A stretch of 64,000 nucleotides of DNA, taken from the NCBI GenBank assembly GCA_022478985.1, contig JAKSZP010000208.1, positions 62,001 to 126,000 on the forward strand, given 5' to 3'. Positions 58,900 to 64,000 of the stretch are shown here, one piece after another. The DNA is from Massospora cicadina (Eukaryota > Entomophthoromycota > Entomophthoromycetes > Entomophthorales > Entomophthoraceae). The stretch's first letter is position 1, and each line of letters starts with the position of its first letter. Under the pieces are notes generated by a model. That model saw only the letters and a program-made list of their open reading frames with translations. It had not been told where the DNA came from and did no database searches. Made by a program: the position numbers and the translations under genes.

Positions 58900-60060
58900 G
58901 AACCGCCCCAAGTCATAAAAGCGTTAAATGAGATGCGAGCTAATACCTTCTAATGGAATGGATAGTTGTACAGGTGGATTGGCGATTCCATGGTGAACTT
59001 CCCGCGACCCTCAGCATGGCTAGTATTCCTATGAGCACACATAAGACAGTTGGACATGTTGGAATGTTCAAGATGATGGAATTGTTGCGTTTTGGTATTA
59101 CTGGGAAAGCATGAACTATAATGTGATTGAAACTATCTCCTGCTGCCACCAGTGCCAAGTGGAAAAGCCATTCCGCCGGAAGACCTCATACCAGTTAATG
59201 AAGCCGCACTTTGCATGGCACACAGTTCCCATTGATGTCGTTGGGTCCCTGCCAACAGGAGCTAACTGGTCCAAGTACATTCTGGTGGCAATCAACCACT
59301 TGACCAGGTGGGTTGAAGCCCGGGTGATATGGTATTTGGGGGCTGTCACCGTGGCCAAGCTCATAATGGAATGTATTATCCAGCTACATGGCTGCCCTCA
59401 GTTTCTCCTTACCTATAATAGAACAAACTTCACTTCCCACATCCTTCCAAAGCTGAATGAGCTTATGGCCATCTGCGGGGTTCTAATGACCCCATACCAC
59501 CCTGAGTCTAGTGGGATGGTTGAGCGAGATAATGGGACTTTAGTGAGCATACTCCATAAACTGGTAGCGGGTCGCCCTTCCAATTGGAGTTCCCTCTTAT
59601 CCACCGCCATCTTTACTTATAACATTAGCCATCATCCCACCACATGGAAGAGCCCCTTCTAATTACTGTATGGATGACACCCTTCTCTTCCAAAATGCTA
59701 TATGCCTGTGTAGAAGATACCGGTGGAATGTATCCCCAACGTTATTTGATGACCCTAGCTGACATGTTAATCAAATTGCAAACTGAATTAAACTTGTCCA
59801 GCTTAGCTAAGAATATTAAGAATCAAGCTACCAATCAGTTAAGGCGTAGTGGGTTAGCTCAGTTCAAAAGAAGGGGACATGGTTCTATTCCATGACCAAC
59901 ACGGGTTTGTGTAGAAGCACAAGTTAGCCAGTATCTGGATTGGGCCATTCAAAATTATCGAGAAGACAGGTGTGGATTCTTATACTATCAAGGACCCCGC
60001 AAGCTGATTCACTAACCTGAGTGCACACAAAGCTCCTTTGGGCGTATAATCAATAGGAGA
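58900..60060 (+). pseudogene. Element G: integrase
   Basis: A 183-codon frame (59111-59662). Zinc-finger end ETISCCHQCQVEKPFRRKT; first catalytic Asp in VPIDVVGSL; ILVAINHLTRWVEA; second site FLLTYNRTNF, where TDNGTNF is expected (Asp to Tyr); third in YHPESSGMVERDNGT (Glu kept). The C-terminal region continues in another frame to about 60000 (HGFV.KHKLASIWIGPFKIIEKTGVDSYTIKDPA). Confidence 0.88.
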
Positions 60061-60073
60061 CTTATTGTCCAGT

Positions 60074-60085
60074 CAATGGGGGTAA
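60074..60085 (+). other. Polypurine tract of element G
   Basis: CAATGGGGGTAA directly before the LTR start TGTCATG at 60086. The same GGGGG-TAA/GAA-TGTC arrangement occurs in C, F and D. Confidence 0.75.
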
Positions 60086-60649
60086 TGTCATGATTCTGAT
60101 ATGAATGGATAGTAAGCCCTAAGTTGTTATGGCGGAATGGGTAGAATCCATCAATCATGATTTGGAGTTACAATTATTTGAGCGCTTGAAAAAAAAAATA
60201 TTGGAATATAATGGATTATTATTAGATCACTTATAAATAAGATGATAAGGTGATGTCAACATTTAATAATTATTTGTAAATTGCCTCAAACTAAGGCGAT
60301 AGAGAATTTAAAGATACCATACTCTGCTGGAGCCAATGAGAATATGGTGGAACTGAATAGCTATGCTAAGGGAACAGTATTGTCTGAAGTTGCTAACATA
60401 TAAGCTAGATGGGGCGACCAAAATAGGAGGATTATTAGTAGAAGAAAGTGAGAGGACCAAGGAGGATCTGCTGAAAAGAGTAAAAATAAAATAAAGAAGT
60501 GTTGTTATGGCAATTGCTCCATGTTTATTAAAAGTTATTACATTGTTTTTAAGATGACAATCTTCATATCATTGGTCCTATTCTCAGCGGGCATAACCCT
60601 GTGCAGAAAACCTTATGGAGTATCGCAGATATACCACCAAATTATAAAA
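60086..60649 (+). repeat. 3' LTR of element G
   Basis: 564 bp, TGTCATGATTC..ATTATAAAA (the final ACA became AAA). Followed by the aagta target duplication. Confidence 0.9.
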
Positions 60650-61411
60650 AAGTACATCATCCTCCAAATTTGGAATCTAGACTTTGTACAGCTCACAGTA
60701 TGGCTTCACCACGGAGGTCATTGCAATGCACAATATAGATTGGATGAATTCCTTACACTAGTTAAATGTTGGCTTCCGCCATAATTTTGGTCAGAAAATG
60801 CAGTGAAGGTCTCATCACGCTGGAACCCAATGGTCAAAAACTCAGCCTTCCGCTGTGACACTTTTGCATTACCTCCAAACATCCACATTACAGTATCTTC
60901 ACTTCTTGATATGTAACAGAACTACTTAGAAGATAGCAGATGACTTAATCTGCACTCCCAACATCCAAAGCATATACTAACAATTTAGCTTTATGCCAAT
61001 CTGAGGCTCCTTACGCCGCAAATTCAAATCTAATAAAGAAGCCAGGGATATCCCCATCGCTATCAAACAGAGGCAGCTTAACAATGTAAGCCTCCTCCTC
61101 TCTAGCAACACTATTCATCTTACACTCTGCGCAGTGTATCTGCTCAGTAGTACCATCCAAGAGATCAGCAAGTTGGCTGACTTGACCACCAACCAGGTGC
61201 AGTTGGTGGAAGGTTTTGTCATGCTGGTCCGTTATACCCTTATTTTTCTAAAAAAGAATCTTTTGCATCTGAAGTATTGTATCCAGCATGAGCTTTAGTT
61301 CCGCATATTGGAATAGCTCAATGAACTGGGTATTATTCCCTCAAGTTGAGCCTGTTGCGCCAAAACTTGGCAAATGAATAACTTTTTAACGTGTTGATCA
61401 ATGGGGCCCCT
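60650..61411 (-). pseudogene. Element F: gag, 5' part (right of G)
   Basis: The remainder of F gag after the G insertion, read on the minus strand toward 54605. It aligns with element A from about position 180 on (AAGTACAT..; TCATTGC near 237 and 60720) and with A near 370-400 (the CTTCCGCTGTGACACTTTTGC region against GCCTTCTGCTGCCCC). No long frame. Confidence 0.6.
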
Positions 61412-61435
61412 GTAGTGAGCACCACTGTTATAATT
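61412..61435 (-). other. Primer-binding site of element F
   Basis: The minus strand reads GTGGTGCTCACTACAGGGGC next to the LTR. This is the cleanest copy of the primer site shared by A, C, F and G. Confidence 0.65.
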
Positions 61436-61939
61436 TTTGGCAATATATTGGAGTTCTGACGAAGGGGTTGCACAGGGTCAATCCTACTGAGCAACGGACA
61501 GATGATATGGAGATCGTTGGTCCCAAGATAAGCTTAAATGTAACAGAAACACAAAGTATTGCTTTGGTGACAATACTTTATTTACCTATAATATATAATA
61601 TGCAGCTCCTACTGCTAGTCTACTATTTCCTTAGTACTCACTCTCTTCTTCTAAATCAACTGACCCCCTTCCTTCTCTTCACCTCACACTCATATCTTTG
61701 TTGTTTCTGGTCAGTTTTGACCCTTCAGATTAGTTACTCCTTACTTACTACTTTTTTGGGGTTTTGCCTCCTCATTGAAGCTCCGGTGGAATTCCTCCTA
61801 TTTGCTGAGGTTGACTTTCTTGGAATCAACCCATATCAGATTAATTGATAGTACTTATATAGGCCTAATCTCAATGGACAACCAATGATCCACCAGTGGT
61901 TATTTTGGCTTATCATCCAGTCATATAGATTTCTTGGCA
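61436..61939 (-). repeat. 5' LTR of element F
   Basis: 504 bp, TGTTATAATTTTTGG..TTTCTTGGCA on the plus strand. Partner of 48495-49028. Followed by GAGAT at 61940-61944. Confidence 0.9.
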
Positions 61940-61944
61940 GAGAT

Positions 61945-63380
61945 ATTATATAAAAGAATGGACATGAAGCAGACAGAGAATTCTTCACCTGACTTCAGGA
62001 AAAAATGGCGCAAATGATGAAGTGCATAGAGGAATTTGAAGATCACAAATGTGATTGCGCCCATATTGAGGTGAAAAAAGTTGATAAAACACACAAAGCT
62101 CCAGTTGGGAAAATACCCCATCAAGAGTAATTCCTATATCATTGGCTGCAATGTCAGAGATGACCCCTGATGTTATGCCTATAGTTAGTTGGGTTGTTGT
62201 GCAGGAAATCCCTGCCAGCAGAATGACAGAAGAATTTTGGAATATGCTGAAATTACCTACATTTTACCGGGAATAATGCACCAGCGTTTTTGCTTTTTTA
62301 GAGATGACAGTGTCTGGATATGGGGCTGACAAAAAGTGGTAACCGTAATGAACTGCTTAGACACAATTGTCATAATCTGTGTTGCCACATCTCAATGGGG
62401 ACGATTGGATATATTCTAAAGTTAAGAAGGCTTATATGACTTAATTCAGTAGTCCTACTATAATGGCCAACTGTAAATAGGATGTTTATGGGAATCAAGT
62501 TTTGAAAGGATGAAACTCTGGATGCTTTCAATAACTGATTTTACCAGGAATTGCGAATCCTGGCCAGTGCAAAAGTATTATCAGATTTTATTGCACACAT
62601 AATAATGCAAGCGGCGCTTCATCCCTACATATAGTTGCATTAGATTATGGCATCATTGCTTGTGAACCAAGATTATACATAACAGATGGTGGATCATCTC
62701 AAGATGTTAAGAGCAACGTTCAAAGCACCTAATTGAACCTTTAAAATGCTTCATACTGAAGCATAGAATAAAGTAAAATTCTCTGAGACCTTTAAGGAAC
62801 CTGAGAATCAAGTTATAACGGGAAATAAACCTGAAGGACAGTAATGAGCAGATGGAAATCCAACCTGTTGTCACAATTGTGGATAACCTGAGCAGGTAGT
62901 TGCTCATTGTCAGGATAAGAAGACTGAGGATCAAGTAAATTTGGTTTAGGCTATAGAGTATGAATCTGGTCAAGACTTGGGAAAAGGACCAGCAGTCTAG
63001 ATAGGGAACAATCTAGCACTGCGATTACAACTTGTTCCTCTGATATCTTAAATGATGACATTGATATTTCTGAAATATTCATGGAAGAAGACGCACCAGA
63101 CTCGCTCTACTAAGTGGTCAATATGGATGTCAATGCGATTACCTGAGCAAAAGCAAAGGGACTGACCCTGAAATTGTGAAAGATGTTGCTCAGCTGTATG
63201 CTCAGCAGCTAGCGGAAAAGGTCAGACATACCAAAATCACTGAAGAGTTACTCAAAAATGAAACTTGATGAGGCGAACATTTCTCTCCCAACTAGCGCAA
63301 TTAAGGAATCATTTCCTGATTTATCTGAAAAACTAATCCATACTAATGATTCAGCAATTAATGCCACTATATACTCAGTA
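61945..63380 (+). pseudogene. Element I: gag, with a zinc knuckle
   Basis: Continuation of element I after F. The plus strand keeps a gag-like sequence with many stops, including a zinc knuckle near 62870-62915: CHNCG(stop)PEQVVAHCQ, i.e. C-x2-C-x4-H-x4-C with the His replaced by Gln. Upstream, charged helical stretches (for example near 62000-62100) fit gag. Downstream is an acidic linker to the protease. Confidence 0.65.
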
Positions 63381-64000
63381 AACACCTTATTGCTTATTAT
63401 GAGTGTATGTATGTGGACATTATAAACAATTGTGTAAGATTATGGGCAATAATTGACAGTGATGCGCCCATAAATATAATTTTGACTAAATTAGTGAAAC
63501 AAGTGAAGATTTTGCCATATTTAGAGCACCGGAAAGAGTATGGAACTGCTGGACTAGATATCACAATATCTTATGGAGCCTACGGTGGGCTACTGCTAAA
63601 ATAAGATTGCTGGTGGTATCAGCTCTCACCATAGTGGTGACTAATCAAAATTATGATATATTTATTGGGATGGAATTCCTGAGAAAGTATGGTGTCAAGT
63701 GAGATTTTGAGGAGAATACCCTGATAAATTTTGGGGTAAATCCTGTCCTTGGTATATCAGCAGAAAGGAGAAGCTTCACTGAAAAAAAGGAATAGATTAT
63801 TAAACTTAATTCACAATGATGGCAATGCTCCCATCCAGTACAGTTTAGTTGAATGACAATGGAGGGAAATGCTGAAAGAGATTCTCAAAATTGTAGATAC
63901 CATTGCAGATGAAAATGATGAATACCATTCCACCAGGAATGAAAATAATAGCTTTTACAGGATTAATGCTCAAAAACCTGGAACAACTATATGGAGAAGT
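63381..64000 (+). pseudogene. Element I: aspartic protease (cut by window edge)
   Basis: The plus strand reads LWAIIDSDAPINIILTKLVKQ (63407-63604): DTGAP has become DSDAP. Then YLEHRKEYGTAGLDITISYGAYG, and after a stop at 63602 NQNYDIFIGMEFLRKYGVK.DFEENT, the family's LIGxxFLR pattern. Sequence differs more from F and G than those differ from each other, so I is another lineage. RT would lie beyond the window. Confidence 0.8.

Larger units (their letters stand above)
54606..60649 (+). mobile_element. Element G: Ty3/gypsy retrotransposon nested in F gag
   Basis: A complete element in plus orientation. LTRs 54606-55173 and 60086-60649, both starting TGTCATGATTCTGATATGA. Flanks gggta (54601-54605) and aagta (60650-60654) are a 5-bp duplication with two transitions. 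Internal order: primer site, short gag region, protease, RT, RNase H, integrase, polypurine tract. The gag region of about 1.2 kb is shorter than in C. All coding parts are interrupted. Confidence 0.9.
48495..61939 (-). mobile_element. Element F: Ty3/gypsy retrotransposon, minus strand, host to G
   Basis: A complete unit flanked by a perfect 5-bp duplication GAGAT (48490-48494, 61940-61944). LTRs at 48495-49028 and 61436-61939. Right to left: primer site, gag (split by G), protease, RT, RNase H, integrase, an extra GC-rich block, polypurine tract. Total 13.4 kb, of which G is 6.04 kb and the extra block about 1.2 kb. Same superfamily as A, C and G by primer site and protein similarity. Confidence 0.9.

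Overview
This window reads as eukaryotic intergenic DNA made almost entirely of decayed retrotransposons. I found no host gene, no tRNA or rRNA gene and no convincing spliced gene. Ty3/gypsy elements, several with chromodomains, sit beside APE-type LINEs with a CCHC-containing ORF1 and two tRNA-derived SINEs. That mix suits a repeat-rich fungal genome, but the organism cannot be named from these sequences. Every pol or LINE ORF2 copy is broken by stops and frameshifts.

Layout. 1-6.8 kb: the 5' LTR and gag of gypsy element A (minus strand) sit inside the protease of gypsy element B (plus strand, ending in an LTR at 6158-6772). 6.8-7.9 kb: protease/RT fragment of another gypsy element. 7.87-15.73 kb: minus-strand gypsy element C, carrying a short SINE in its 3' LTR and a 1.1-kb solo-LTR-like insertion in its integrase. 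15.7-17.2 kb: two plus-strand chromovirus tails. 17.89-25.86 kb: chromovirus D (minus), flanked by 891/892-bp LTRs, with a 1.9-kb ORF1-only LINE-like element inserted at the junction of its polypurine tract and 3' LTR. 25.9-28.0 kb: a second, plus-strand copy of that LINE-like element, itself carrying a 290-bp SINE with a 16-bp target-site duplication. 29-32.3 kb: a very decayed minus-strand gypsy pol (E).

32.4-47.7 kb is a LINE cluster: two nearly full-length copies of one family in inverted orientation (32422-37690 plus, 38551-43805 minus), then a 5'-truncated copy of a second, more AT-rich family (about 44.1-47.7 kb). 48-64 kb is a three-level nest: gypsy element I (plus; gag and protease visible) contains element F (minus, 48495-61939, perfect GAGAT duplication), whose gag contains element G (plus, 54606-60649). 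F also carries a GC-rich block of about 1.2 kb between its integrase and polypurine tract, with a decayed reading frame antisense to the element.

The elements act as targets for one another. The LINEs, the LINE-like elements and one SINE share one 3' tail (around GTCCCCTGG, then an A/T-rich end), which suggests that LINE machinery mobilised the shorter elements. The points most worth checking are this LINE/SINE tail sharing, LTR divergence in F and G that contradicts their nesting order, and the unexplained antisense frame in F. Percent identities and element ends were judged by eye.
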